From positions 58,127-122,126 of the forward strand of contig JAVBOB010000010.1 in the NCBI GenBank assembly GCA_031551125.1: a DNA stretch of 64,000 nt. The letters run 5' to 3'. Every line of letters begins with the position of its first letter. Position 1 is the first letter of the stretch. Under the pieces are notes generated by a model. It had not been told where the DNA came from and searched no databases. It worked only from the letters and a program-made list of their open reading frames with translations. Of the stretch, positions 43,810 to 52,841 are shown one piece after another. The position numbers and the translations under genes are program-made. The DNA comes from JAIRNF01 sp031551125 (lineage in GTDB: Bacteria; Bacteroidota; Bacteroidia; Bacteroidales; UBA932).

Positions 43810-44805
43810 CTAGTAAAACCTGTAGTTGAGATTCAGCATAAGCTGAGTACGTTTTCCAAGCGTACCTATTTCCACACGTCCCTGCCAACGCTTATTGTGT
43901 TGATATTGCACACCAACAATCATATTCCAAGGAGCGGCAATTTTTTTGTCCAGCTCATAGTTCACGGTGGCCGTTTCCAAGTTGTCTATCCCATTGTTCA
44001 ATATTTGTTTTTGAACAGGACCTAAGCCGCTGGCATCAATTCTATCCCTAATCTTTTGCGCTTCGTCAGGGCTCATCACGTCTGACATTTTAATATCTCC
44101 AACAGTAGCTGATTGTAAGGTTTGCATAAACGCACCAACCCAAACGGTAACATTTCTATCAGGACGAAAAGCATTTACAAAACAGTGTCCAACGCGTACA
44201 TCAAGATTATAGGCCGGAACAGCTTTTTCAACAACGTCAACCTTTGCCCAGTTCATGTTATTATCCAACGTAAGAAAAACAGGCCCTATACCTCCGGCCA
44301 ACGTAACACCAAATCCCAATGAGCTGACTCCGAAATGCTGTGTTGTCGAAAAATCAAGAGGTTGGTCGCCAATGGCTGTAACGGGAACTACCACACTAGA
44401 GGTACCATATCCGGCAACTGCATATACATTCAAAAACGGGAATATCCACACATCGGGGCGAATGGTTATAACGTTAGTAGTATTCATTACATCACCATAC
44501 TTAATTACACCAGACAGGTCTGCTTTCTCTCCACCGTTGAATCCGATTTTAGTTGCGGTAATGTCTATGCTTTGCCTCATGTAGAAGAAGGTTGGGCTTA
44601 TTCCGTATGGGTACGGAACATCAAAGCCTTTTTTATACGCTTTTGCCCCCCATATAGGGAATATGGGTTTATAATCCATTGCCTTAAGGCTATCGGCATA
44701 GTGCTTGTGGTAAGGGTTTATTTGCTTATCCCCTGCAGGCTGAGCATACAAGTTCCCTGTTGCCAAAGCAAATAAAACAAATGCAAAAAAAAATTTTGAT
44801 TTCAT
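43810..44805 (-). CDS. Outer-membrane beta-barrel protein, unknown role
   Basis: A 331-residue exported protein (signal MKSKFFFAFVLFALATGNLYAQ). The C-terminal part alternates strands (NMIVGVQYQHNKRWQGRVEIGTLGKRTQLMLNLNYRFY) and ends in Phe-Tyr, as barrels inserted by BAM do. An insert of about 45 residues with DEAQKIRDRIDASGLGPVQKQILNN is helical. I do not know the family by name. Operon with the Omp85-like gene. Confidence 0.72.
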   Translation of the reverse strand: MKSKFFFAFVLFALATGNLYAQPAGDKQINPYHKHYADSLKAMDYKPIFPIWGAKAYKKGFDVPYPYGISPTFFYMRQSIDITATKIGFNGGEKADLSGVIKYGDVMNTTNVITIRPDVWIFPFLNVYAVAGYGTSSVVVPVTAIGDQPLDFSTTQHFGVSSLGFGVTLAGGIGPVFLTLDNNMNWAKVDVVEKAVPAYNLDVRVGHCFVNAFRPDRNVTVWVGAFMQTLQSATVGDIKMSDVMSPDEAQKIRDRIDASGLGPVQKQILNNGIDNLETATVNYELDKKIAAPWNMIVGVQYQHNKRWQGRVEIGTLGKRTQLMLNLNYRFY

Positions 44806-45073
44806 AGCGGATTATATATGTTGAAATTATCAGATTTAAACATATAACCGCTAAAAGTTAAGAATGTTTCACCGTTACTGCAAAATCGGTATTTTTTTCA
44901 CAAATCCCGATACACAGTTTATAAAATATATCCATTGGTCAACCATTCAACACATCGGCACATAGAACATGTATATTACATAGTATACTTACTAGCCTAT
45001 TCAGCCCGACAAATTTGAGTAGTATAGAAGTAAGCCTATGTGTTGGATAAAATCTATTAGGGATTAGGGAGCT

Positions 45074-46483
45074 TTACTTCCGGCGAGAGGAGGCATATAC
45101 ACCAATCAGGCAAAGTATAGCAAACACCCCAAAGGTAATGTGTATGCTGCTAATAAACTGAGGATATACTGTTGGAACAATTTTTTGGTTTCCAACTTGC
45201 AAAGCAATAGCCATACTCGCAATCCCCATGCTGAAGGCTTGTCCGGTAAGCCGCATGGTTCCGGTGGTAGCCGATGCTTGTCCGTAATCTTTTGCCCCAA
45301 CAGAACTCATAATTACGTTGGTATTGGGTGATGAGAAGATGCCAAACCCTATTCCGAGCAACAGCAAAAGTATTACTATAACATATATAGGTGTTGTGGT
45401 GGTAATAAAGAACATACCCGCAAGACCAACAACGCTAACAGCCATACCAATTGTTGCTAAACGGGCTGCGTTAAGGCGGTCTGACAATCGCCCTGCGACG
45501 AGGGAGAATACGGATTGAATACATGCCTGTGTAATCAGTATCAAACCTGCTTCATGCGCATCATACCCTCGCACATACTGTAAATATAGGCTCAGCATAA
45601 ACGCCACAGCCGAGTTGGCGGCATAGTTAATCAGCGCAGACAAAGAGGATAAAGCAAACACCTTGTTACCACTAAAAAGCCGCACGTTAAACACCGGAGA
45701 CTTGTGGTTCTTTTCATACAGTACAAAGCCAATAAATGCGGCTATGCCCAATGTGGTTAAAATAATTCCTTCCAGATGAGGTAGCTTAGTAAATCCGTAT
45801 ATTAAACCGAAAAGTCCTAGCCCATATACAATACTACCAACATAATCAAACTTTTGTCCCTTAGCTTCAATCCATTCTGTTTTCAAAAATATTCGGGAAA
45901 GTACCACTACTATAAACCCAACTCCTCCACATACAAAAAAAATGCTCTGCCAACCAAAGTAGTGGGTGAGTATTCCACCTAAAAATGGTCCTGCTGCCAA
46001 CGATGAGTAAACAACCGCGGTATTAATACCCAAAGCTTTTCCCCGTTGGCTGGGTGGAAAAGAGGAGGTGAGAATAGCAATATTTGTTCCAAACATCATG
46101 GCGCTGCATATACCCGATAGCACCCGTAGTATAATTAACGCCGTACCGGATGGAGCAGAGCCCGATAAAAAGGTGAAAATTGAAAATCCGGCTACGCCCC
46201 ATTCAAAAACTTTCTTACGGCCAATTAAATCGGCCAGTCGGGCAAAAGGAATTTGAAAAATGGCTGTTGAAATGAGGTAAGCCGTAGCCATCCAGGTAAG
46301 AGTTACCGCCTTGAATGAAAACTTATCGCTAATTTCCGGCAAGGCCAGGTTAAGTGACGACCCCATGAAGGGGACTAAAAAAGCTGCGATACATATTACC
46401 AGCAATACATCTTGCGACTTGCCTTGTTGGTTTGCTTGGCTATTGGTATTGCTTGGAGTTGATATTTTTTCGTCAGAAGTCAT
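45074..46483 (-). CDS. MFS drug:H+ antiporter (DHA2-like)
   Basis: A 469-residue inner-membrane transporter with 14 likely helices. Motif A-like sequence is RLADLIGRKKVFEWG near residue 85, and motif C lies in GALGINTAVVYSSLAAGPFLGGIL (proline-glycine antiporter motif). Such pumps expel drugs or cations using the proton gradient. It follows corA on the same strand by 79 nt. Substrate unknown. Confidence 0.9.
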   Translation of the reverse strand: MTSDEKISTPSNTNSQANQQGKSQDVLLVICIAAFLVPFMGSSLNLALPEISDKFSFKAVTLTWMATAYLISTAIFQIPFARLADLIGRKKVFEWGVAGFSIFTFLSGSAPSGTALIILRVLSGICSAMMFGTNIAILTSSFPPSQRGKALGINTAVVYSSLAAGPFLGGILTHYFGWQSIFFVCGGVGFIVVVLSRIFLKTEWIEAKGQKFDYVGSIVYGLGLFGLIYGFTKLPHLEGIILTTLGIAAFIGFVLYEKNHKSPVFNVRLFSGNKVFALSSLSALINYAANSAVAFMLSLYLQYVRGYDAHEAGLILITQACIQSVFSLVAGRLSDRLNAARLATIGMAVSVVGLAGMFFITTTTPIYVIVILLLLLGIGFGIFSSPNTNVIMSSVGAKDYGQASATTGTMRLTGQAFSMGIASMAIALQVGNQKIVPTVYPQFISSIHITFGVFAILCLIGVYASSRRK

Positions 46484-46562
46484 ACAGTTTTTTTTCAGTG
46501 GTCGGTATCAGGGGTAAAAATGCTATGCGAAAGTACCAGCTTTTGTTCGCAAAACAACTTTG

Positions 46563-47648
46563 CTAAAACCATTTTCGTCTTCGTAAGTACCACCACGTAA
46601 ATACGGCTATACCAATAAGGCTTATCCATGCTACTGCATAACCCCATTTCCATGCCAGCTCCGGCATATACTTAAAATTCATACCCCATACACCTGTGGC
46701 AAAGGTAAGTGGAATGAATATGGTTGCCACTACCGTTAGCCGCTTCATGATTTCGTTTAACCGCGTATCGTTATTCACAACGTATAAGTTCGATAGCGAT
46801 TCCAGCTCTTCTCGCCCCGACTCCAGTAGCTGTACAGCAAGCAAAAGATGGTCGCCGACGTCTGTATAGAAATGTTCATTTTCCTTAAGTATTAGTTCAT
46901 TATCATCTAAATGAGCCAAGCGTTGAACCTGCTCTTTAAGCGGAATTATCGTATGTTTTAAGCGCTGTAGGTCTTTTCTAAGGTTAAGAATTTTTATTCC
47001 ATCCGGACGATTATCGCTTTGCAGTACACCCAGCAAACGTTCCTCCATACCGTCAAACTCCTGCTCCATCTTCCATATAGCATCCATATAGCTGTCAACA
47101 ATGCAGTCAACCAGCGTTGCAAACAGGTAATCGGCAGATTTTTCTCGAACCTTTGCGGAGTTGGCCTCCAACGCTTTTCCTATGCTATCAAAAATTGGGC
47201 GATTACTTTCCTGAAAAGATGCAACAAAACCCTTTCCCAGTAAAAGGTACACCTGCTCTTTGTGTAGCTCCTGATGATCATCATAGTAAAAATCATTCAG
47301 TGCGATGAAAATATTTTTTTCAAAAATAGAAACCTTGGCAATATGAGAGATAGAAAGTATTTCTTGAATGCTATTATTGTCCAGTGCTAACCGCTTTCCC
47401 AGCTCAACCAGCCAGTCAACTTTCGTGTATCCGCAAAACTTTACCCATAGCACCTGCTCTCCCGAAAGCGGAATGTGAGGAAAATCTTCAATACCTTTAC
47501 AATGCTTAAGGTTGAACCCTTTGGCATTGTAGTTAACTACATCGACTATTGTAGGTGTACTATACTCTCCGGTATAGCTCAGGCTGTCTAAAAACAGCCT
47601 ATTCTTCAAATGTCTTCTTTTGCGTGACATACCAAAATGATTTAACAT
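46563..47648 (-). CDS. corA: CorA magnesium/cobalt transporter
   Basis: A 361-residue member of the CorA family: a large cytoplasmic N-terminal domain, a long stalk helix (LRKDLQRLKHTIIPLKEQVQRL), then two membrane helices near the C-terminus. The selectivity motif GMN is in GVWGMNFKYMPEL after TVVATIFIPLTFATG. It forms a pentameric Mg2+ channel. Upstream it diverges from the exported unknown at 47707. Confidence 0.97.
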   Translation of the reverse strand: MLNHFGMSRKRRHLKNRLFLDSLSYTGEYSTPTIVDVVNYNAKGFNLKHCKGIEDFPHIPLSGEQVLWVKFCGYTKVDWLVELGKRLALDNNSIQEILSISHIAKVSIFEKNIFIALNDFYYDDHQELHKEQVYLLLGKGFVASFQESNRPIFDSIGKALEANSAKVREKSADYLFATLVDCIVDSYMDAIWKMEQEFDGMEERLLGVLQSDNRPDGIKILNLRKDLQRLKHTIIPLKEQVQRLAHLDDNELILKENEHFYTDVGDHLLLAVQLLESGREELESLSNLYVVNNDTRLNEIMKRLTVVATIFIPLTFATGVWGMNFKYMPELAWKWGYAVAWISLIGIAVFTWWYLRRRKWF

Positions 47649-47706
47649 GTTTTATAATGCTTATTTCCGGTTAGTTCCTATTTTTATGGCAAAATAAGCT
47701 GACTCT

Positions 47707-48492
47707 ATGAAAAAGTTTCTTTTTCTCCTGATCCTTTGCTTAGCATGTGGGCAAATTTACAGCCAAACATCCGTTACCGGTAGCGCGTTTATCAGGTCTG
47801 TGACGAATATCGATGCCGAACGTCGTGACGAGATGGCTGCCCAAGTCATACTTAACGGCGGGCTACCCGCCTTTATGAACACCTTTGCCCGCATAGATGT
47901 TCAGCTAACCGACAGCTTAACAGGAAAAACTATTAAGGCATACTACTTCGTTATGCCTGATTACTTATGTATTGGCACTAATGACGATTTTATGCGAATG
48001 CCTATGCAGCCCAAAACAGCTCAACGTATTGCCGACCAGCTTAACTGCTTCCTCTCAACCAAAAAGATTTGTGATGATGTTTATAAAGCTGCCGTAGTAA
48101 AGCTTGAACCGCGACCGCTAACCAAAGACCGCGATTCCCTCTACACCTTTGTTGAGCACAACAGCATTATAGAGGAACAACGCCAAGGGCGTGGCGGATT
48201 AATTGCCGGACATAAAAAAGATGTGATTATTACGCACAAAATAATGGAGGATGAAAGACCTCACCGCTTGGCGCTTTACGGATGGCATAAGCTGGATGGA
48301 AACCCGATTCAGCCTGTATATACAGGGCACATTGACTGGTACGTTGACTACAGCCACGGGTTCAGGCTTGTTCAGCGAACCATTTATGTAGAAGGAAAAC
48401 CAATGGACTATGTAGATGTAATGCAGCATCCGGTTTACCATAAGCTGATATGTGATGAGAACAGGTGTGATTATTATGCCTATCCATACTAG
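47707..48492 (+). CDS. Exported protein of unknown function
   Basis: A 261-residue protein with signal peptide MKKFLFLLILCLACGQIYSQ. The mature part looks enzymatic and globular, with His/Asp/Tyr-rich motifs (RPHRLALYGWHKLDGNPIQPVYTGHIDWYVDYSHGFRLVQRTI, VDVMQHPVYHKLICDENRCDYY). I do not recognise a named family. It stands alone, with a terminator and a repeat behind it. Confidence 0.75.
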   Translation: MKKFLFLLILCLACGQIYSQTSVTGSAFIRSVTNIDAERRDEMAAQVILNGGLPAFMNTFARIDVQLTDSLTGKTIKAYYFVMPDYLCIGTNDDFMRMPMQPKTAQRIADQLNCFLSTKKICDDVYKAAVVKLEPRPLTKDRDSLYTFVEHNSIIEEQRQGRGGLIAGHKKDVIITHKIMEDERPHRLALYGWHKLDGNPIQPVYTGHIDWYVDYSHGFRLVQRTIYVEGKPMDYVDVMQHPVYHKLICDENRCDYYAYPY

Positions 48493-48509
48493 CACCGGTA
48501 AGGAAAAAC

Positions 48510-48548
48510 AAAAAGAGGGTGTCCAAAAAGCATTTGGTACCCTCTTTT
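48510..48548 (+). terminator. Terminator after the exported unknown
   Basis: AAAGAGGGT-CCAAA and TTTGGTACCCTCTTT pair with small bulges; T-rich sequence (TTCTTTG) follows. Confidence 0.75.
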
Positions 48549-48649
48549 CTTTGTATCCCTTCTGAGATTGAAATCAAATATTCGATTCTCGTTAACCAAT
48601 AAACGACTTTTTAGACAACCTCTTTGCTATATCTCAATAAACCTGTTTG

Positions 48650-48786
48650 AAAAATAATATAGTATAGGCAAATATTCGGGCTAAAGCCCAAATGCTCGCT
48701 AAGCAATGTTGTAACTATTTTCCAAATAGGCCTATTGGAGATGTTTCGACTTTGCCAGACATGACAGTATCTTGTGATTTTGCAAT
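48650..48786 (-). repeat. 140-bp repeat element, copy 2 (inverted)
   Basis: Reverse complement of this block matches 26669-26807 at nearly nine of ten positions. The first 65 or so bases (read on the minus strand) encode the last residues of the SGNH hydrolase and its stop. Inside, GGGCTTTAGCCC is a small hairpin. Confidence 0.8.
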
Positions 48787-49854
48787 TATTCTTGCAAGCA
48801 CAGGCTTTAGTCGGTCTGCATAACGCATAAACCCTAAATCGTTGAAATGCGTTCCGTCAATAGTTGCTTCGTAATCGTGTCCGGTCAACTCGTTGCTTGG
48901 AACGTAGTACAAATCAGTATATCCTTCTGTTATTAGCTGGCTATATAGCTTACGTAGCGTTTTGTTTTTTTCTGCAATCCGATCACGTTCCTGCGTATTT
49001 ATCCAGCCGGCATCATTTTGTGGGCATTCTACCAGCACTATCGGCATACTCGGGCTGCCTGTTTTAAGTAAGCGTAGGAAAGGGAGCGTCCACTCTCTTA
49101 ACATCTCCTTTGTCATGTTAGGTAAACAGTCAACAACGTAGCATGAAGCATTGGTCGATAGCATTACACGCCCTATCACTTCTTCCATGCGAGCGTTTCC
49201 TGAGAAGCCAAGGTTAACGGTTTCAATGTCAAAAAAACGCCCGAGTATTGCTGTTGCTGCAAGTCCGGCACGCGATGCCGATGCTCCCTGCATTATAGAT
49301 GTTCCGTAAAAAACAATGGGTGGCTTAGCACTCCTTCTTACCAGCGGTTTAATATCGGCAATGCTGTCTGTACCAATAAAAACGGAATCAACACCATTAT
49401 ACATGGGGAGGTAAAGCATATAATGGCGCATTTTTTTGTCCAAGCCTTTCAGTAAGTTACCCTTGTTATCATCGGTGTTATATGATTTTACAATACCCGC
49501 CCATAGCCACTGTCCGCTTTCTTCATCAAGGGCGTATAGGTCTATACCGTTGGTAACACAGCTGGTCAGGTGAGGCATATTTTGCTTAAACCGCAGTGTC
49601 CATCTAACGCTTAGATTTTGGCTATTGGTGCTGAACCGTACACATAAGCCTGCACTGTGTTGCGATAACTCCCATACTTCTTTACGTGTGCTGTCTTTTA
49701 CGGCAACAGGCATACGGTCGTAAAAGTGTTCCCGTTCTCCGTTTCCGGATCGTCCCTCAACCGTTAATTCTCTTCCTTCCGTCCACTTTGTATTTTGGGC
49801 ATTACACAGCGTTACTATGATAAATAAGGGTAGAAAGAAGGCTAATCGTTTCAT
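48715..49854 (-). CDS. SGNH/GDSL hydrolase
   Basis: A 379-residue exported esterase-type protein (signal MKRLAFFLPLFIIVTLCNA). An N-terminal beta-sandwich accessory domain (ELSQHSAGLCVRFSTNSQNLSVRW, NGIDLYALD with the GxDLY feature) precedes the SGNH core: block I VFYGTSIMQGASASRAG (Ser nucleophile), LGFSGNARME (Gly), CLPNM (Asn-like) and DGTHFNDLGFMRYAD (Asp and His). The last 20 or so residues (SQDTVMSGKVETSPIGLFGK) come from a repeat element. It is the last gene of a long minus-strand series; substrate is probably an acylated glycan. Confidence 0.88.
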   Translation of the reverse strand: MKRLAFFLPLFIIVTLCNAQNTKWTEGRELTVEGRSGNGEREHFYDRMPVAVKDSTRKEVWELSQHSAGLCVRFSTNSQNLSVRWTLRFKQNMPHLTSCVTNGIDLYALDEESGQWLWAGIVKSYNTDDNKGNLLKGLDKKMRHYMLYLPMYNGVDSVFIGTDSIADIKPLVRRSAKPPIVFYGTSIMQGASASRAGLAATAILGRFFDIETVNLGFSGNARMEEVIGRVMLSTNASCYVVDCLPNMTKEMLREWTLPFLRLLKTGSPSMPIVLVECPQNDAGWINTQERDRIAEKNKTLRKLYSQLITEGYTDLYYVPSNELTGHDYEATIDGTHFNDLGFMRYADRLKPVLARIIAKSQDTVMSGKVETSPIGLFGK

Positions 49855-49871
49855 GGCGCGTATTGGGTTGG

Positions 49872-51791
49872 TTATTTTCTCACAATATCAAAAGAAGGAA
49901 GGTATTCAAGCGTAAACGTACCTTGGTTTCGCATTCCTCCATGCTCCAGCTGCTTAAACACAAATCGTGATTGGAGCATGTCTTTTTTTGTTTTCGGAAG
50001 TTGTGATACAAAATTGGAACCGTATGTTTTCAGCATTTCCAAAAAGTAAAACATAACATCGTAGCCAAGAAACGAGTATTCGGTAGGTTCACCTTTGTAG
50101 TAGTAGCGGTAGCCGGCAACAAACCTTTTGGTATCATCGCTGGTGTAGTCAACGTAAAAAGGTTGAGCTACGCGCAGGTTAAGGCTGTACAGGGTAGGAA
50201 TGGATAGATTCGTCATTTTCCTCCAACGCGCATCGCCATACGTATATACCGTTAGCTTATTAGTTGCTGTTAGCAGGTTTAGTGTAGAGATAAAGTCGGT
50301 TATAAATGCATCATCGCTGCAAGGAATAACGACTACGTGATTTTCTTTTTCTTTTGACAGCGTAGATAGCAAATCATTTCTTGATTTCAGAATAGAGTAT
50401 GAAAGCATTTTAGGTTTACAGCCTAGCTCTTCCAACTTTTGCTTATATGAGCTTACCAGCTCGCTATTTATACCGGATTTATGCACTAATACTACATTGC
50501 GATTTGTCTTGCATAAATCATTTAGCAGCTGTTGTTCTGCACATTTTTCTATATTCTTTATTTCAATAACATTGGGCATTTGGCTTACTAACGAGTCTGA
50601 TAGCGTACTTGCCGGAAGAACAATGGGTATTTCTTGTGCTTGTGCAAATTGTGTTGCTTTACTTAGCAACTCCTTTTGCACGGGGCCAATAATCAGCTGT
50701 GCTGTTCTTAGTCCTTCATTTTGCAGTGCGTTATCCAGCTCACTATCATTGTTTACATCGTAAACAGACAGGTTTACGGATAGTCCGGTTTTCTTGAGCG
50801 AGTCGATAGCTAGCAGCGCACCTTCATAAAATTCAACATAGCTGTATGTTTGCTTTGTTCCATCGTCCGTTGGTTTTGCCGTTTTGTTACGCAAAGGAAG
50901 CAACAATGCAACGTTAAACGGATCTCCCGTTCTGTAGCTATATGTATTTTGAGGAGTGGTACTTTTTGTATTCTCCGGGCTATTATAATCAGAAGGAAAT
51001 AGCGCGGCAGATGTACTTGTACTTGTTACAGTGGCAACGGCAGGAACGCTCACTGTTTCCTGACTTTGTGAAGGGATGCGAAGTATGGCTCCTTCCATTA
51101 GCTCTCCCTTCTTAAACGCATCTGGATTTATGGTTTTTAGCTCCTTTTCGGTTACCGCATAGCGTTGGGAGATGGTGTATAACGTTTCGTCTTTAAGTAC
51201 GGTATAGTAAATGTGGTTTCCCGTTCGAGGGGCATCTGTTTTTACCGGAGCGGGAGTTTGTATGCTTGGACTCTGTTTGTCTGTTGTTTCGCTCTTGGGA
51301 GGCGTTTGTACCAAGTTTGTTTGAGTTGTTTGCGCTGTTTTCTTCGTCGGAATTATTAGTACCTGCCCCTTTTTTATATTCTCATTAATTGTTGGGTTGG
51401 CCTGTCGTATATCTTCAACCGTGCAACCATACATTTGAGCAATGGAGTATAGCGTTTCTTTTCGTTGTACCTCATGCGTAGGTTGGTTTGTGCCGGGCTT
51501 AACTTCAGCAGCAGCGGCTTGTGGAGCATCGGGAACTTTCAGCACGTAACCTATTTTTAGCCCTCCTGCCAGCTGTGGGTTATACTTTAGCAAGGTTTCT
51601 TCGGAAACCTTATAGACCTTGCATAGCGAATAGATTGTTTCGCCTTTCTTTACGTTATGCACGTAGTATATTTGTCCCTCTATTCTAACTTTTTCTGTTG
51701 ATTTTTCTACAGTAGGCTGCTCTTGTGCCACAGCCCATGACGGTAGCATAAACAGAAATAGTATTAGCGTATATAAGTGAAAACGTTGCAT
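49872..51791 (-). CDS. LysM protein with periplasmic-binding fold
   Basis: A 639-residue exported protein (signal MQRFHLYTLILFLFMLPSWAVA). Three LysM modules bind peptidoglycan: about 33-77 (VKKGETIYSLCKVYKVSEETLLKYNP), 106-149 (VQRKETLYSIAQMYGCTVEDIRQANP) and 195-240 (VLKDETLYTISQRYAVTEKELKTINP). The C-terminal 350 residues have the type I periplasmic binding fold (FNVALLLPLRN, FYEGALLAIDSL, AQLIIGPVQKELL) as in LpoA-like proteins. It likely senses or supports wall synthesis. Located 17 nt from the SGNH gene and 40 nt from purC. Confidence 0.9.
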   Translation of the reverse strand: MQRFHLYTLILFLFMLPSWAVAQEQPTVEKSTEKVRIEGQIYYVHNVKKGETIYSLCKVYKVSEETLLKYNPQLAGGLKIGYVLKVPDAPQAAAAEVKPGTNQPTHEVQRKETLYSIAQMYGCTVEDIRQANPTINENIKKGQVLIIPTKKTAQTTQTNLVQTPPKSETTDKQSPSIQTPAPVKTDAPRTGNHIYYTVLKDETLYTISQRYAVTEKELKTINPDAFKKGELMEGAILRIPSQSQETVSVPAVATVTSTSTSAALFPSDYNSPENTKSTTPQNTYSYRTGDPFNVALLLPLRNKTAKPTDDGTKQTYSYVEFYEGALLAIDSLKKTGLSVNLSVYDVNNDSELDNALQNEGLRTAQLIIGPVQKELLSKATQFAQAQEIPIVLPASTLSDSLVSQMPNVIEIKNIEKCAEQQLLNDLCKTNRNVVLVHKSGINSELVSSYKQKLEELGCKPKMLSYSILKSRNDLLSTLSKEKENHVVVIPCSDDAFITDFISTLNLLTATNKLTVYTYGDARWRKMTNLSIPTLYSLNLRVAQPFYVDYTSDDTKRFVAGYRYYYKGEPTEYSFLGYDVMFYFLEMLKTYGSNFVSQLPKTKKDMLQSRFVFKQLEHGGMRNQGTFTLEYLPSFDIVRK

Positions 51792-51831
51792 GTGTGTTTG
51801 GATTTATGCGTAATCAGCTAAACAGTTTTGT

Positions 51832-52785
51832 TTAGACAATACGTGCAAGCATGTTGGTTACGTTGGTTTCAATACGTTCGTAAATATTACTTCCATAGTC
51901 GGCCTTTACAAACTTTTCTCCGGTTATGTTTTCGTACAGCTCAATGTAACGGTCGCTTATTCCGGTAACAATTTCATCGGTCATGGCGGGAACTGCTTGT
52001 CCCTCTATACCCTGAAACCCGTTATCCATTAACCACTCTCTTACAAACTCCTTAGATAGCTGACGTTGTTGCTCTCCTTTATCAAAACGTTCTTGATAGC
52101 CATCTGCATAGAAATAGCGAGAAGAATCGGGTGTATGAATTTCGTCAATCAGGTAAATCTGACCGTCTTTTTTCCCAAATTCATATTTCGTATCAACCAG
52201 AATTAGTCCACGCTTAGCGGCCATTTCACTACCGCGCAGGAACAGCTTCATGGCAATATCTTCCAGCTGAGCGTAATCTTCGGGTGATACAATGCCTTTT
52301 TTTAGAATTTCTTCCCGAGAAATATCTTCGTCATGTGCTCCCTGCTCAGCCTTTGTAGTGGGGGTTATAATGGGCTTTTCAAAGCGTTGGTGCTCACGCA
52401 TTCCATCCGGAATTTTTACGCCGCATATTTCTCTAACACCGGACTTGTAGGTACGCCAAGAGCTTCCCGTTAGGTAGCCTCTTACAATCATTTCAACCGC
52501 AAACGGCTCGCAACGATGCCCGATAGTTACCATGGGATCCGGTGATGCAATTTTCCAGTTAGGAACAATGTCTGAGGTAGCGTCTAGAAACTTGTTTGCA
52601 ATTTGGTTTAACACCTGTCCCTTATACGGAATGCCTTTAGGTAAAACAACATCAAAAGCCGATATTCTATCGGTTACAACCATTGTTAGAAAACGATTAT
52701 TGATAGTATAAACATCTCGTACCTTACCAACGTATTTACTTGTTTGTTTAGGAAAGCTGAAATCGGTTTGCGTAATAGCATTCAT
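51832..52785 (-). CDS. purC: Phosphoribosylaminoimidazole-succinocarboxamide synthase
   Basis: ATP-dependent ligase joining CAIR and aspartate in purine synthesis. 317 residues from ATG 52785 (MNAITQTDFSFPKQTSKYVGKVRDVYTINNRFL), chosen over an upstream ATG because the family begins here. Typical motifs: TDRISAFDVVLPKGIPYKGQVLNQIA, VEMIVRGYLTGSSWRTYKSG, GLILVDTKYEFGK and LIDEIHTPDSSRYFY. It sits between phoH and the LysM gene, a common Bacteroidota order. Confidence 0.98.
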   Translation of the reverse strand: MNAITQTDFSFPKQTSKYVGKVRDVYTINNRFLTMVVTDRISAFDVVLPKGIPYKGQVLNQIANKFLDATSDIVPNWKIASPDPMVTIGHRCEPFAVEMIVRGYLTGSSWRTYKSGVREICGVKIPDGMREHQRFEKPIITPTTKAEQGAHDEDISREEILKKGIVSPEDYAQLEDIAMKLFLRGSEMAAKRGLILVDTKYEFGKKDGQIYLIDEIHTPDSSRYFYADGYQERFDKGEQQRQLSKEFVREWLMDNGFQGIEGQAVPAMTDEIVTGISDRYIELYENITGEKFVKADYGSNIYERIETNVTNMLARIV

Positions 52786-52841
52786 ATATTTTGATGTTAT
52801 GAGGTTACTAACAGTTTTGATTATTTGCACATTTTAATTTA

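Noticed and set aside
48508..48640. Insertion-sequence end suggested by GGGTGTCC...GACAACC
   Set aside because: No transposase reading frame or matching second end was found; the hairpin is adequately explained as a terminator.
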